The notes: a model not told the origin generated them from the sequence alone. DNA of 32,945 nt from Candidatus Nomurabacteria bacterium (GCA_026396015.1 JAPLXP010000006.1:1-32945); one strand, 5' to 3'. Counted from the first letter of the stretch, positions 6,539 through 13,875 are shown. Made by a program: numbers and translations.

Positions 6539-7651
6539 ATGATTGGATTTATTATAATTGCACTTATCACTCAGGGATTACTGTTTTTTGTGCATTTTGT
6601 ATTCTACCGTTTTGGAGTAGATACTTTTCACCTAGCTGATAAATACAAATATATTTTAGGTACATCCATGGTTATCTTGCCCCTATCTTTTACTTCAAGC
6701 ATGATTCTAGTTCAGAAATTTGGTAATAAATTTACTGAGAATTTTTACTATATATCTTCTATTTGGCTTGGTACAGTACTCTGGATCTTCATAGCCATTG
6801 TGTTGTCTACTATTTCAAGGTATGTCATCTTGAATGATTTATACTATTCTATTTTTGCTGGTGTGTTAGTGGTATCTGCTTTTCTGGTATCATTTTATGG
6901 AGTATCACATGCTAGAAATATCCAAGTTGTACAGAAGGACATTTATATAAATAATTTACCAGAATCATGGGAAGGTAAAAAGGCAGTATTTATGTCTGAT
7001 CTACATTATGGAAATATTCATGATGTTAAAAAGGCTCAAAGAGATTTGAGTGTTGTTCAGGCTTTGGATCCAGATATCCTACTCATCGCTGGTGATTTCT
7101 TTGACGGACCCAATAAAAACTTGAAACAATTTTCTGATGTATATCGTGATTACAATCCCACAAAAGGTAAATATTTCATAAGTGGTAATCATGAGGAATA
7201 CGCAGGGCTTGCTCAGAGTTTTGAGGCTATTAGTGAATCAGGTTTTACAATTTTGGACAATAAAAATATCAACATAGATGGCGTTCAGTTGCTTGGTGTG
7301 CCATATACTACAAATGCAAAGAGTGATATAGACATAAATGCCATAAAAAGTATTTTGACTAATACTGATTACAAAAAAGATGTACCTAGTATTCTGTTAA
7401 AGCATATTCCTATCGACCTAGATGTCGTGCGTGACATGGGTGTGTCATTTGCATTCTTTGGACATACACATCATGGGCAATTTTGGCCATTGTCTTTGGT
7501 CGTGAATCGTATTTACGGTACACATGCCTATGGTTTTACTCAAGAAGATAGTACAATATTCTATACAAGCAGTGGTGTCGGATCATGGGGTCCACCTCAG
7601 AGAATAGGCACTGATAGCGAATTATTATTAGTTACATTTCATAAAAAATAA
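6539..7651 (+). CDS. Membrane-anchored metallophosphoesterase
   Basis: The 370-aa protein has an N-terminal membrane part (hydrophobic segments at about 1-24, 38-58, 74-95, 102-122) and a C-terminal calcineurin-like phosphoesterase domain. Its metal-binding motifs are in order: DLH (154-156), GDFFD (185-189), GNHE (216-219), KHIP (289-292) and GHTHHGQ (308-314). This architecture is that of YkuE-like phosphoesterases; the substrate is unknown (phospholipid head groups or nucleotides have been shown for relatives). The next gene starts 1 base after its stop, so they form an operon. The start is set by the TATAAT 6 bases before. Confidence 0.88.
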   Translation: MIGFIIIALITQGLLFFVHFVFYRFGVDTFHLADKYKYILGTSMVILPLSFTSSMILVQKFGNKFTENFYYISSIWLGTVLWIFIAIVLSTISRYVILNDLYYSIFAGVLVVSAFLVSFYGVSHARNIQVVQKDIYINNLPESWEGKKAVFMSDLHYGNIHDVKKAQRDLSVVQALDPDILLIAGDFFDGPNKNLKQFSDVYRDYNPTKGKYFISGNHEEYAGLAQSFEAISESGFTILDNKNINIDGVQLLGVPYTTNAKSDIDINAIKSILTNTDYKKDVPSILLKHIPIDLDVVRDMGVSFAFFGHTHHGQFWPLSLVVNRIYGTHAYGFTQEDSTIFYTSSGVGSWGPPQRIGTDSELLLVTFHKK

Positions 7652-7652
7652 A

Positions 7653-8090
7653 ATGGAAACATTATCATATTTTTTGACTATTGCAGGATTTATCATAGGT
7701 CTCGGTGCAGTCACTGTTATCGATACTCTTGGTTTTCTCGGTCGTAATTCTTCTTACTGGACAGAGACTACTATCAGATCACACAAAGTGACAAAACCCC
7801 TCATATGGATCGGTATATTTTTAGTATTAGTAGGTGCTACTCTTTTAAAGAATAATTATATTCTTTCTATATCAGAGTATGGAGTATGGATCAAGATTAT
7901 AATACTACTCATTGCAAATGGAATATTCTTATCTTTTTATATCAGCCCAGATTTATTAAAGAGAGAGGAGATGGGTATGTCTGGTGAATTATTGCCAATG
8001 ATAATGCAATACCAGATCATAGCGAGCTTCATCATATCTTTTGTTGGTTGGTGGTCTTTAGTATTCCTATTCATAAACGTCATAAGATAA
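7653..8090 (+). CDS. Hypothetical four-helix membrane protein
   Basis: The 145-aa product has four hydrophobic segments (about 7-28, 50-66, 76-96, 115-142), with a short conserved-looking loop NSSYWTETTIRSHKVTKPL between the first two. I do not recognise a named family; its pattern resembles small DUF-type integral membrane proteins. It begins 1 base after the phosphoesterase stop (TAA-A-ATG) and shares its mRNA, so the two may work together in the membrane. Confidence 0.75.
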   Translation: METLSYFLTIAGFIIGLGAVTVIDTLGFLGRNSSYWTETTIRSHKVTKPLIWIGIFLVLVGATLLKNNYILSISEYGVWIKIIILLIANGIFLSFYISPDLLKREEMGMSGELLPMIMQYQIIASFIISFVGWWSLVFLFINVIR

Positions 8091-8091
8091 T

Positions 8092-8124
8092 AAAAAGGCT
8101 CACTATATTAGTGAGCCTTTTTTG
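8092..8124. terminator. Bidirectional terminator
   Basis: Stem AGGCTCACTA (8096-8105), loop TAT, stem TAGTGAGCCT (8109-8118), with an A-run before and a T-run after. It serves the membrane protein ending at 8090 and the convergent gene ending at 8128. Confidence 0.88.
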
Positions 8125-8127
8125 TTT

Positions 8128-8748
8128 TTAACTTTTTCCTAGTGCGTAGTATGATTTCATACCTACGATAAGACAAGTACAAAGAGCTAAAAAAAGAACG
8201 AATACAAGAATACCTTGATTTATTGTGCTTTCTCCTGTGTACTGGTACCAGAAAGGGTAATCATTGCATAACTTTGCGTTTACTCGATCAAAATCTTTTG
8301 TCTGCAAAAAAATTGCAGTGCAAATGAATGTTATTAAAAATCCTAACCCTGAAGTAAGCATTGCTATTCCAGTCATGAATTTTTTAAAGATACCCCACAA
8401 TAATACGAAAAAATTATTCCATCCGTTTTTTAAAATCCTCTTCATTCCTTCTTCTAGGCTTCCCTCAAATGACACTTGTTGTCCTTCTGTTAGGTTTGCA
8501 TAGAATGTAGCTGTCTTTTCTTTCACATTAAATTCCCATACTTTTACACTATCAGGATTATTTTTGTATCCATTGTGTGCTGATACCGTTATCACACCTT
8601 TATATGTGTCGATATCTCTCCAGTAGGGGAATTCCCCGAATAGAGCAATTTGATTACGAACCCTGAATGTAGGGTTAAGAATTTGAAAGCCAATGTAAAT
8701 GATTACAATGATAGCTAGAATAATTAATTCAATTTGATTCTTTTCCAT
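8128..8748 (-). CDS. Hypothetical membrane protein with a soluble middle domain
   Basis: A 206-aa protein starting MEKNQIEL. It has an N-terminal membrane helix (about 5-24), a soluble region of about 80 residues containing PYWRDIDTYKGVITVSAHN, and hydrophobic segments near 112-150 and 180-200. I do not recognise the family. A longer frame reaches an ATG at 8787, but that codon lies between the -35 (8805-8800) and -10 (8781-8776) boxes of a near-perfect minus-strand promoter and cannot be in the transcript, so 8748 is the start. Confidence 0.75.
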   Translation of the reverse strand: MEKNQIELIILAIIVIIYIGFQILNPTFRVRNQIALFGEFPYWRDIDTYKGVITVSAHNGYKNNPDSVKVWEFNVKEKTATFYANLTEGQQVSFEGSLEEGMKRILKNGWNNFFVLLWGIFKKFMTGIAMLTSGLGFLITFICTAIFLQTKDFDRVNAKLCNDYPFWYQYTGESTINQGILVFVLFLALCTCLIVGMKSYYALGKS

Positions 8749-8775
8749 TTTTATTAAGTTGTTTGATTTAATTAA

Positions 8776-8805
8776 ATTATAGCACATATAATGTTAATAT
8801 GTCAA
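8776..8805 (-). promoter_or_regulatory. Consensus minus-strand promoter
   Basis: On the minus strand, TTGACA (8805-8800) and TATAAT (8781-8776) with an 18-base spacer, both perfect. The predicted start near 8769 gives a leader of about 20 bases and decides the start codon of the gene at 8748. Confidence 0.85.
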
Positions 8806-8861
8806 TATAAAATATTATTTAATATACGTCATCTTATTAAAGACTTTTACTCAAAATATGC

Positions 8862-8867
8862 TATAAT
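8862..8867 (+). promoter_or_regulatory. -10 box of gltX
   Basis: TATAAT ending 10 bases before the gltX ATG at 8878; the mRNA would have a leader of only about 4 bases. It excludes upstream start codons. Confidence 0.6.
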
Positions 8868-8877
8868 ACAACGACAT

Positions 8878-10368
8878 ATGGCAGATACAAATAATACAAA
8901 TATCGTCACACGTTTCGCTCCTAGTCCTACGGGTTTTTTGCATGTAGGTGGTTTACGTACTGCATTATATTCATATCTCTTGGCTAAGAAGTCTGGTGGA
9001 CGTTTTATTCTACGTATCGAGGACACAGACAGGGCTCGCACAGTTCCGGGTGGTGTGGAGAATATCCTCACATCTCTTTCTTGGGCTGGGGTCAATCCTG
9101 ATGAGGGTGTCATCCTGCGTGATGGCGAGGCGTCTGAGTCTGGTGCAAATGGCCCGTATACTCAATCCCATAGATTGGAAATCTATAAAAAATATGCAGA
9201 CGAGCTAGTAGCAAAAGGGAATGCATATTATTGTTTTTGTACTGCCGATAGATTGGCACAGGTCAAAGAAGATCGCCAGGCAAACAAGCTCCCACCCGGA
9301 TATGATGGTCATTGTAAAAATCTCTCAAAAGAAGAAGTTGAAAATAAATTGAAAAATGGCGACAATCATGTCATACGTCTAGCTATGCCTGATGATGGTG
9401 TATGTACTTTTCATGATTTGATTCGCGGAGAGGTCAGTTTTAAATATTCAGATGTAGATGATCAGGTATTGCTCAAGTCTGATGGCTTTCCTACGTATCA
9501 TCTAGCCGTAGTCGTAGACGATCATCATATGCAGGTGTCACATGTAGTCCGTGGCGAAGAGTGGATTTCAAGTACCCCAAAGCATATCTATCTGTATGAG
9601 TGCCTTGGGTGGACTCCGACACTATTTGCACATTTACCACTACTACTCAATTCTGATCGTTCAAAGCTTTCAAAGCGTCAGGGTGATGTAGCTGTATTGG
9701 ATTACAAAGAAAAAGGTTATCTTCCTGAGGCATTATTAAATTTCGTTGCATTTCTCGGTTGGAATCCTGGCGACGAGAGGGAGATGTTTACTTTAGACGA
9801 ATTAGTATCAGAATTTTCTCTAGAGAAGGTGAACAAGGCAGGCGCAGTGTTCAATATTGAAAAGCTCGATTGGTATAATCGTGAATATCTGAAAAAACTT
9901 GATGATGAAAAACTTCTAAAATATATCGACACATTCATGCCAGAAGTTGCTCGCAATTCTGTAAATTACAAAAATATTTTGCCTCGCCTAATGCATACAC
10001 TGCTGGAGCGTATATCAAAGGGTAGCGAGATTGCCGAGACATATACTGAAAACATCTCTTACTTTTTTGAAAAAGAAAAGATTGATGAGGGTATGCTCGT
10101 CTGGAAATCTTTAAAAGACAATCCCAATGCACTGGATATCACTCGTGGATATATAGCAGAAGCTCGTGCGATACTCGAGGGTATGCCCGTAGAATCATGG
10201 GATGATAGAGAGGCTATCAAGGGTGCCCTATGGCCTTTGACAGAGAAATACGGCCGCGGGGAAGTCCTCTGGCCATTACGTGTATCACTTTCTTGTCGCG
10301 ATAAATCCCCAGATCCATTTGAATTGTGCTACATCCTAGGCAGGGAAGAAGTACTCAATAGAATATAA
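8878..10368 (+). CDS. gltX: Glutamyl-tRNA synthetase
   Basis: Charges tRNA with glutamate in the cytoplasm. The 496-aa protein has the class I signature APSPTGFLHVGG (HIGH-type, residues about 14-25), the insertion and SHVVRGEEWISSTPKH segment before the active site, and the KMSKS-type motif KLSKRQG. The C-terminal anticodon-binding domain runs to the end, with length normal for the family. Whether it also charges tRNA-Gln cannot be told from sequence alone. The open frame extends upstream to 8791, but the TATAAT at 8862-8867 and the MADTNNTN start favour 8878. It is followed by a bidirectional terminator. Confidence 0.96.
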   Translation: MADTNNTNIVTRFAPSPTGFLHVGGLRTALYSYLLAKKSGGRFILRIEDTDRARTVPGGVENILTSLSWAGVNPDEGVILRDGEASESGANGPYTQSHRLEIYKKYADELVAKGNAYYCFCTADRLAQVKEDRQANKLPPGYDGHCKNLSKEEVENKLKNGDNHVIRLAMPDDGVCTFHDLIRGEVSFKYSDVDDQVLLKSDGFPTYHLAVVVDDHHMQVSHVVRGEEWISSTPKHIYLYECLGWTPTLFAHLPLLLNSDRSKLSKRQGDVAVLDYKEKGYLPEALLNFVAFLGWNPGDEREMFTLDELVSEFSLEKVNKAGAVFNIEKLDWYNREYLKKLDDEKLLKYIDTFMPEVARNSVNYKNILPRLMHTLLERISKGSEIAETYTENISYFFEKEKIDEGMLVWKSLKDNPNALDITRGYIAEARAILEGMPVESWDDREAIKGALWPLTEKYGRGEVLWPLRVSLSCRDKSPDPFELCYILGREEVLNRI

Positions 10369-10379
10369 AAGACAAATAC

Positions 10380-10410
10380 AAAAGGCGGGCCGTATACGGC
10401 CCGCCTTTTG
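10380..10410. terminator. Bidirectional GC-rich terminator
   Basis: Perfect palindrome: AAAGGCGGGCCG (10381-10392), TATA, CGGCCCGCCTTT (10397-10408), then T. It sits between the convergent gltX and the 98-aa minus-strand gene. Confidence 0.9.
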
Positions 10411-10415
10411 TATTA

Positions 10416-10712
10416 TTATATAGTTTCCGAATATAAATATTTTTCTAAAACATCATCCGAATAAATTTTAGATAATTCAGAATAAAACTGAAGATTAATT
10501 TCTTTTAAATCTTCAAAAGTATCTGCCAAATTATTTTTAATAAAATTATTTTCCTCATAGCAATCTATGAATAATTGTAATTTTAGATTATTGATACTTA
10601 TTTTTTCTCCTTGATCAAGGAGTTCTTCTTTTGCTGAATTCATGTGTTTGTTGACAGATTCAGGATATATGATTTTATTATCTGGTGTTTTATTTTGTGG
10701 CATTTCGTGCAT
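10416..10712 (-). CDS. Hypothetical 98-aa acidic protein
   Basis: Not recognised. It is a soluble, Glu/Asn/Leu-rich and probably helical protein, with an N-terminal stretch MHEMPQNKTPDNK that is likely disordered. A minus-strand -10 box TATAGT (10729-10724) lies 11 bases before the ATG at 10712, which fits a leaderless mRNA and supports this start rather than the ATG at 10703. It shares the terminator at 10380 with gltX. Confidence 0.55.
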   Translation of the reverse strand: MHEMPQNKTPDNKIIYPESVNKHMNSAKEELLDQGEKISINNLKLQLFIDCYEENNFIKNNLADTFEDLKEINLQFYSELSKIYSDDVLEKYLYSETI

Positions 10713-10765
10713 GTTCGTATTTTACTATATTTTTAAAGAAAAAACACGTATTTGTATTTTAGTGA

Positions 10766-10771
10766 TATAAT
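10766..10771 (+). promoter_or_regulatory. -10 box before the 41-aa gene
   Basis: TATAAT ending 6 bases before the ATG at 10778. Confidence 0.55.
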
Positions 10772-10777
10772 ATTTAT

Positions 10778-10903
10778 ATGAAAATATTTAAAAAAGTAAA
10801 AGATGCGATAAATACTGTGAACTTTGACAAGATGGAAAAGAGGATTAGCTCTGCAATTAAAAACCCTCCTACCTTCAAGACAAAGAACAAGAGAGCAAAA
10901 TAA
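10778..10903 (+). CDS. Small basic protein, 41 aa
   Basis: Encodes MKIFKKVKDAINTVNFDKME followed by a Lys/Arg-rich tail ending KTKNKRAK. It has an amphipathic N-terminal helix and a highly basic C-terminus, and I do not recognise it. The frame is framed tightly by a TATAAT box 6 bases before the ATG and by a 17-bp terminator stem that begins at its stop codon, which makes it a convincing small gene. Confidence 0.7.
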   Translation: MKIFKKVKDAINTVNFDKMEKRISSAIKNPPTFKTKNKRAK

Positions 10904-10939
10904 TTAAAAGCCCGTCGCCTGCGCGACGGGCTTTTAATT
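10902..10939 (+). terminator. Terminator with 17-bp stem
   Basis: AATTAAAAGCCCGTCGC (10902-10918) pairs perfectly with 10923-10939 around loop CTGC. It overlaps the stop codon of the 41-aa gene. Confidence 0.9.
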
Positions 10940-10959
10940 TGGTGTATAATAATTTTGTA

Positions 10960-11011
10960 ATGAAAAAAGTCATCGTGATAAGCAAGTGGTAAGCAAGAAC
11001 CGTTCTTGCTT
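10960..11011 (+). promoter_or_regulatory. Micro-ORF and palindrome upstream of the 211-aa gene
   Basis: TATAAT (10945-10950) precedes an ATG at 10960 that opens a ten-residue frame, MKKVIVISKW, ending at 10992. The stop overlaps a perfect inverted repeat, AAGCAAGAAC (10991-11000), C, GTTCTTGCTT (11002-11011). It could be a leader peptide with an operator or hairpin, or the remnant of a lost gene. Confidence 0.4.
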
Positions 11012-11049
11012 AAACAAGGAAAATGACACGAGAGGTTATTTTGTATGTA

Positions 11050-11077
11050 TTGCATAAATACGATTTTATGGTATAGT
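11050..11077 (+). promoter_or_regulatory. Promoter of the 211-aa gene
   Basis: TTGCAT (11050-11055), 16 bases, TATAGT (11072-11077). The possible GTG start at 11076 overlaps this -10 box, so ATG 11097 is the real start. Confidence 0.6.
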
Positions 11078-11096
11078 GTTAAAAAATTCTCTATAT

Positions 11097-11732
11097 ATGA
11101 ACATACAAAAATACACAAAAAGCAAAGGCTTGTTTTGCTTGCCAGACCAAGGTGACTTGATCGATGTTAGAAACAGATTAGATTCTATGGGTTTTGAAAA
11201 AGTTTCTAAAGAAGAAATTCTGATCTCTCATTTAGATAATAATTTAGGAAAGCCAAAACGAGCCACCACAGGAAATGCAGTACAAGATCAGTATCGCAGA
11301 ATTTCAAAAACCGGATATTCTGTCTACATTCATTCAGGTTTGATCGATGATCATTTTTCCGAAAAAGGGTCATCGTGGGTTTTGATTTTAAATGAAAAAA
11401 ATGAACGTGTGTGGATGCGTGAATTTTACCGCAATTTTGGAATACTGCTTTTAAAGAAGCTTTTGGCTTACGCACGTTTTGCCAGCAATATTTGTGATGG
11501 CAGATTGGATGGCGACGAGCTGGTTGAATTTTTTGAAAATAGGTATGAATGGCGTAGTAGTTCAGGCAAATTCAGTGGAATCGTTTTAAATTATAAAAAT
11601 TATTTATACGACCTTTCTATTGAAGAAAAGAGAATCGTGTCTCAAAAAGAGAGAATACACGATAGTTATTTAAAAGCGACTTTTGGCAAGGTTCTCAGAG
11701 AAAAAGATTTCCGTGCCACATGGAAAGATTAA
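11097..11732 (+). CDS. Hypothetical 211-aa protein
   Basis: Not recognised. It is a soluble mixed alpha/beta protein beginning MNIQKYTKSKGLFCLPDQGD, with phrases ISKTGYSVYIHSG, GSSWVLILNEKNERVWMREFYRNFG and a charged C-terminus. It has no membrane segment. It has its own promoter about 20 bases upstream and a GNRA-loop terminator downstream, so it is monocistronic. The start was chosen from promoter position. Confidence 0.7.
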   Translation: MNIQKYTKSKGLFCLPDQGDLIDVRNRLDSMGFEKVSKEEILISHLDNNLGKPKRATTGNAVQDQYRRISKTGYSVYIHSGLIDDHFSEKGSSWVLILNEKNERVWMREFYRNFGILLLKKLLAYARFASNICDGRLDGDELVEFFENRYEWRSSSGKFSGIVLNYKNYLYDLSIEEKRIVSQKERIHDSYLKATFGKVLREKDFRATWKD

Positions 11733-11762
11733 AATGAGGGTTTGTAATACTCATTTATTCAG

Positions 11763-11791
11763 GCCCCGCAGAGCAATCTGTGGGGCTTTTT
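11763..11791 (+). terminator. Terminator with GCAA tetraloop
   Basis: Stem GCCCCGCAGA (11763-11772), loop GCAA, stem TCTGTGGGGC (11777-11786) with one wobble, then TTTTTA. Confidence 0.88.
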
Positions 11792-11814
11792 ATTTGCATG
11801 ATATACTAGGCTCT

Positions 11815-12369
11815 ATGCAAAAGACTGTAGAGATAGATGGCGTAGATGTGCCATATACAATCAGATCAAATTCTAAATCTAAAAAGATTAGTATTCGTGT
11901 ACAGGAAGGTGGGCAGATATCTATTACAAAACCCACCCGTGTATCTGTGAGGTATATTGAGAATCTTGTGGAAACTAAAAAAATTTGGATTACAGAGCAA
12001 ATTAAAACATTAAAGAATAGACCTAAAAAATTATTATCACATTATTCTGCAAAAGATTTCGATAAATACAAAGACGAGGCTTATAATCTAGTAGATGCAA
12101 GGATCTCACATTTCAATAAATTTTATAAATATGATATCGAGCGTGTGACTATACGTAATCAATCGACTCGATGGGGAAGTTGTTCACGGAGAAAGAATTT
12201 GAATTTTAATTACAAGATAGTATTATTGCCATCAGAATTACAAGACTATATCATCGTGCATGAATTGTGCCATCTGGCACAGATGAATCATGGTAAGAAA
12301 TTCTGGGATCTAGTGTCGCTACAAATTCCGGATTATAAAGATCGTGTACTTGAACTGAAAAAATATTAG
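11815..12369 (+). CDS. YgjP-type zinc metallopeptidase
   Basis: The 184-aa protein carries the zinc site HELCH at 149-153 followed by NHGKKFW (158-164), plus the family's TRWGSCS (118-124) and LNFNYKIVLLPSELQDYIIVHE. These are hallmarks of the YgjP-like (DUF45) metalloprotease family; physiological substrates are unclear. The two His and likely the downstream His159 bind zinc, and Glu150 would be catalytic. A longer frame starts inside the previous gene, but TATACT (11802-11807) sits 7 bases before ATG 11815, giving a leaderless mRNA. Confidence 0.88.
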   Translation: MQKTVEIDGVDVPYTIRSNSKSKKISIRVQEGGQISITKPTRVSVRYIENLVETKKIWITEQIKTLKNRPKKLLSHYSAKDFDKYKDEAYNLVDARISHFNKFYKYDIERVTIRNQSTRWGSCSRRKNLNFNYKIVLLPSELQDYIIVHELCHLAQMNHGKKFWDLVSLQIPDYKDRVLELKKY

Positions 12370-12435
12370 GACATATGAGCTGACTAGTGTATACTTTGCC
12401 AGTCGGTTTTAGCAGCTCTAATCAAATTTAAATAT

Positions 12436-12564
12436 ATGACAGATGAAACAACAACTACAACTACTGAAGAAGTAGTAGTAGAAGCTCCAGTTGAATCTAC
12501 AGAAGTTGAATCAACACCTGTTGAAGAGACTCCTGCAGAAACTACAGAAGAAGCTGCTGCATAA
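12436..12564 (+). CDS. Acidic Thr/Glu/Val-rich protein, 42 aa
   Basis: A short, extremely acidic, low-complexity sequence (MTDETTTTTTEEVVVEAPVE, then similar) with no Lys or Arg. It is probably disordered. A possible -10 TATACT lies at 12390-12395, and a strong terminator begins 7 bases after the stop, which together support expression. The leader shares the words CAGTCG and AGCTCTAA with that of the cold-shock gene downstream. Function unknown. Confidence 0.6.
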   Translation: MTDETTTTTTEEVVVEAPVESTEVESTPVEETPAETTEEAAA

Positions 12565-12570
12565 TGCATT

Positions 12571-12602
12571 AAAACACCGAGATTATATCTCGGTGTTTTA
12601 AT
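12571..12602 (+). terminator. Terminator after the acidic small protein
   Basis: AAAACACCGAGA (12571-12582) pairs with TCTCGGTGTTTT (12588-12599), short AT loop. Confidence 0.87.
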
Positions 12603-12642
12603 TTGCTATCTTTTAAATACAATATGTGGTATAGTCAAGCGG

Positions 12643-12648
12643 TATAAT
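12643..12648 (+). promoter_or_regulatory. -10 box of the cold-shock gene
   Basis: TATAAT at 12643-12648; a second weaker TATAGT lies at 12630-12635. The leader would be about 46 bases, longer than most in this window, as is common for cold-shock genes. Confidence 0.5.
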
Positions 12649-12700
12649 AGATACATAAGGCACAGTCGAAGCTCTAAGAAAAACTAACATAAAAAATCAT

Positions 12701-12898
12701 ATGAAAGGAATAATCAAAACTCTTACAGACAAAGGATTCGGATTCATCTCTCGTGAAGGCGAGACAAAGGACCTATTCTTCCACTCTAAAGAATTATCTG
12801 GTGTCACATACGAAGATCTACGTGAAGGTGACGAAGTCACTTTTGAAGTAGTAAACGGTGAAAAAGGCCCAGCTGCTGTAAACGTGCAACGCGCATAA
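12701..12898 (+). CDS. Cold-shock domain protein
   Basis: A single 65-aa cold-shock domain, an OB-fold that binds single-stranded RNA or DNA and melts structure in mRNA. RNP1 is KGFGFIS (11-17) and RNP2 is DLFFH (24-28), with the aromatic residues in the expected places. It starts MKGIIKTLTDKG instead of the more usual MxGTVKWFN, so the Trp of that motif is missing. Separate transcription unit with a leader of about 46 bases and a 21-bp terminator stem. Confidence 0.93.
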   Translation: MKGIIKTLTDKGFGFISREGETKDLFFHSKELSGVTYEDLREGDEVTFEVVNGEKGPAAVNVQRA

Positions 12899-12900
12899 TA

Positions 12901-12950
12901 CACAAAAACAAAAACACACTCGAAAGAGTGTGTTTTTGTTTTTGTGTGCT
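12901..12950 (+). terminator. Very long terminator stem (21 bp, GAAA loop)
   Basis: Bases 12901-12921 pair perfectly with 12926-12946 around GAAA. The right arm is T-rich and the engB -10 box (12953-12958) follows at once. Confidence 0.88.
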
Positions 12951-12962
12951 AGTATAGGGAAT

Positions 12963-13529
12963 ATGAAGATCACTTCAACAAAATTTATAACTGGGTTGGT
13001 AGACGACCATGCGATACTCTCTGACGGCATACCTCAGATAGCTTTTGTTGGGCGCTCCAATGTCGGTAAATCTACATTGATCAATACACTGACTGCGAGC
13101 TCTGTATCCCGCACTAGTTCGTTCCCCGGACGCACTCAAGAGATCAATATATTCCTAGTGAACAATGAATTCTATTTTGTAGACCTACCTGGATATGGCT
13201 TTGCTCGTGCATCTGGTATGGGCCGTGAGAAGATCAGTGAGCTCATCGACTCGTATCTATTCAGTTCTGTGAATGGTCAGAAGAAGGTAGTGATGATTGT
13301 AGATGCCAATGTGGGTATGACAGAAAAGGATGAACTCATGTTATCCATGCTCATCGAGCACAAAAAGGATTTTGTTATAGTTGCCAACAAGACAGACAAA
13401 GCTAGTCAATCAGAGCTTCATCACAATCTAAATGCAATCAGAAAAATTGCAAGGGAGCACAAAGTCATCCCATTCTCATCAAAGAAAAGAATAGGACTCG
13501 ATACTCTACTCGAAGAAATAATGAAGTAA
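12963..13529 (+). CDS. engB: Ribosome biogenesis GTPase EngB (YsxC/YihA)
   Basis: An essential small GTPase family needed for assembly of the large ribosomal subunit. The 188-aa protein shows G1 GRSNVGKS (30-37), a G2 Thr in FPGRTQEIN, G3 DLPGYG (74-79), G4 NKTD, and G5-like SSKK near the C-terminus. Length is typical. The open frame extends upstream to 12930, but that region is the terminator of the previous gene; TATAGG (12953-12958) lies 4 bases before ATG 12963, in line with leaderless starts here. Confidence 0.95.
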   Translation: MKITSTKFITGLVDDHAILSDGIPQIAFVGRSNVGKSTLINTLTASSVSRTSSFPGRTQEINIFLVNNEFYFVDLPGYGFARASGMGREKISELIDSYLFSSVNGQKKVVMIVDANVGMTEKDELMLSMLIEHKKDFVIVANKTDKASQSELHHNLNAIRKIAREHKVIPFSSKKRIGLDTLLEEIMK

Positions 13530-13530
13530 T

Positions 13531-13566
13531 AAAAAAATATCTTTCAAATGAAAGATATTTTTTTAT
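13531..13566 (+). terminator. Terminator of engB
   Basis: Perfect 15-bp AT-rich stem (13531-13545 with 13550-13564), loop AAAT. Confidence 0.85.
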
Positions 13567-13584
13567 TTATCTTCTTTATGATAG

Positions 13585-13593
13585 TTATCCACA
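13585..13593 (+). promoter_or_regulatory. Perfect DnaA-box sequence
   Basis: TTATCCACA matches the consensus DnaA box exactly and lies 10 bases before the -35 of the lexA operon. A lone 9-mer may be chance. Confidence 0.3.
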
Positions 13594-13602
13594 GTTTTTT
13601 AT

Positions 13603-13631
13603 TTGACTGTGAACGAGCGTTCACATATAAT
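13603..13631 (+). promoter_or_regulatory. SOS promoter with LexA box in the spacer
   Basis: TTGACT (13603-13608), 17 bases, TATAAT (13626-13631). The spacer is almost filled by TGTGAACG-AG-CGTTCACA (13608-13625), whose core GAACGAGCGTTC matches the LexA/DinR box GAAC-N4-GTTC. LexA bound here would block RNA polymerase. The operon encodes LexA itself, so this is classic autoregulation. Confidence 0.82.
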
Positions 13632-13668
13632 ATAAATATAAGTAATTAATAGTAATCAAATAAATTGT

Positions 13669-13863
13669 ATGAGCAGAGAACAATACATCAAATTAATAGA
13701 GAGAGAATTGCATAATATCAACAAGCGTATCGACATGAAGATCCTAGCTGGCGAGGAGTACAAAAAGGAGGCTCAGGATCACAAGATTCTGCGCCGTAAA
13801 ATACTTCAGAATTCACGTCGAGCATACTTCAACAAGTTTTTTCCAATGATGCTAAAATTCTAG
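13669..13863 (+). CDS. Hypothetical 64-aa protein of the lexA operon
   Basis: A basic, helical protein (MSREQYIKLIERELHNINKR ... RRAYFNKFFPMMLKF) that I do not recognise. It is the first gene behind the LexA-box promoter and ends 12 bases before lexA, so it should be SOS-induced. The leader from the promoter is about 30 bases. The C-terminus is hydrophobic and basic; membrane action, as in small SOS division inhibitors, is a guess only. Confidence 0.7.
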   Translation: MSREQYIKLIERELHNINKRIDMKILAGEEYKKEAQDHKILRRKILQNSRRAYFNKFFPMMLKF

Positions 13864-13869
13864 TATAAT
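13864..13869 (+). promoter_or_regulatory. Internal -10 box before lexA
   Basis: TATAAT right after the stop of the 64-aa gene and 6 bases before the lexA ATG, a possible second, LexA-independent leaderless promoter. Confidence 0.5.
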
Positions 13870-13875
13870 AGATAT

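Noticed and set aside
8749..8787. Upstream ATG for the minus-strand membrane protein
   Set aside because: It lies between the -35 and -10 boxes of that gene's promoter and would not be transcribed.
10991..11011. Possible second LexA box (GAAC...GTTC)
   Set aside because: The half-sites are separated by one base, not four, so it does not fit the GAAC-N4-GTTC box.
12377..12418. GAGCTG ... CAGCTC inverted repeat before the acidic gene
   Set aside because: The -10 box falls inside it, so the left arm would not be in the RNA, and the arms are short.
12384..12569. Minus-strand Ser/Thr/Val-rich frame
   Set aside because: Antisense to the 42-aa acidic gene, whose repeats create it; no promoter on that strand.
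13585..13593. Replication origin suggested by a perfect DnaA box
   Set aside because: Only one box was noticed, with no dnaA/dnaN genes or AT-rich unwinding cluster; a single 9-mer is compatible with chance.
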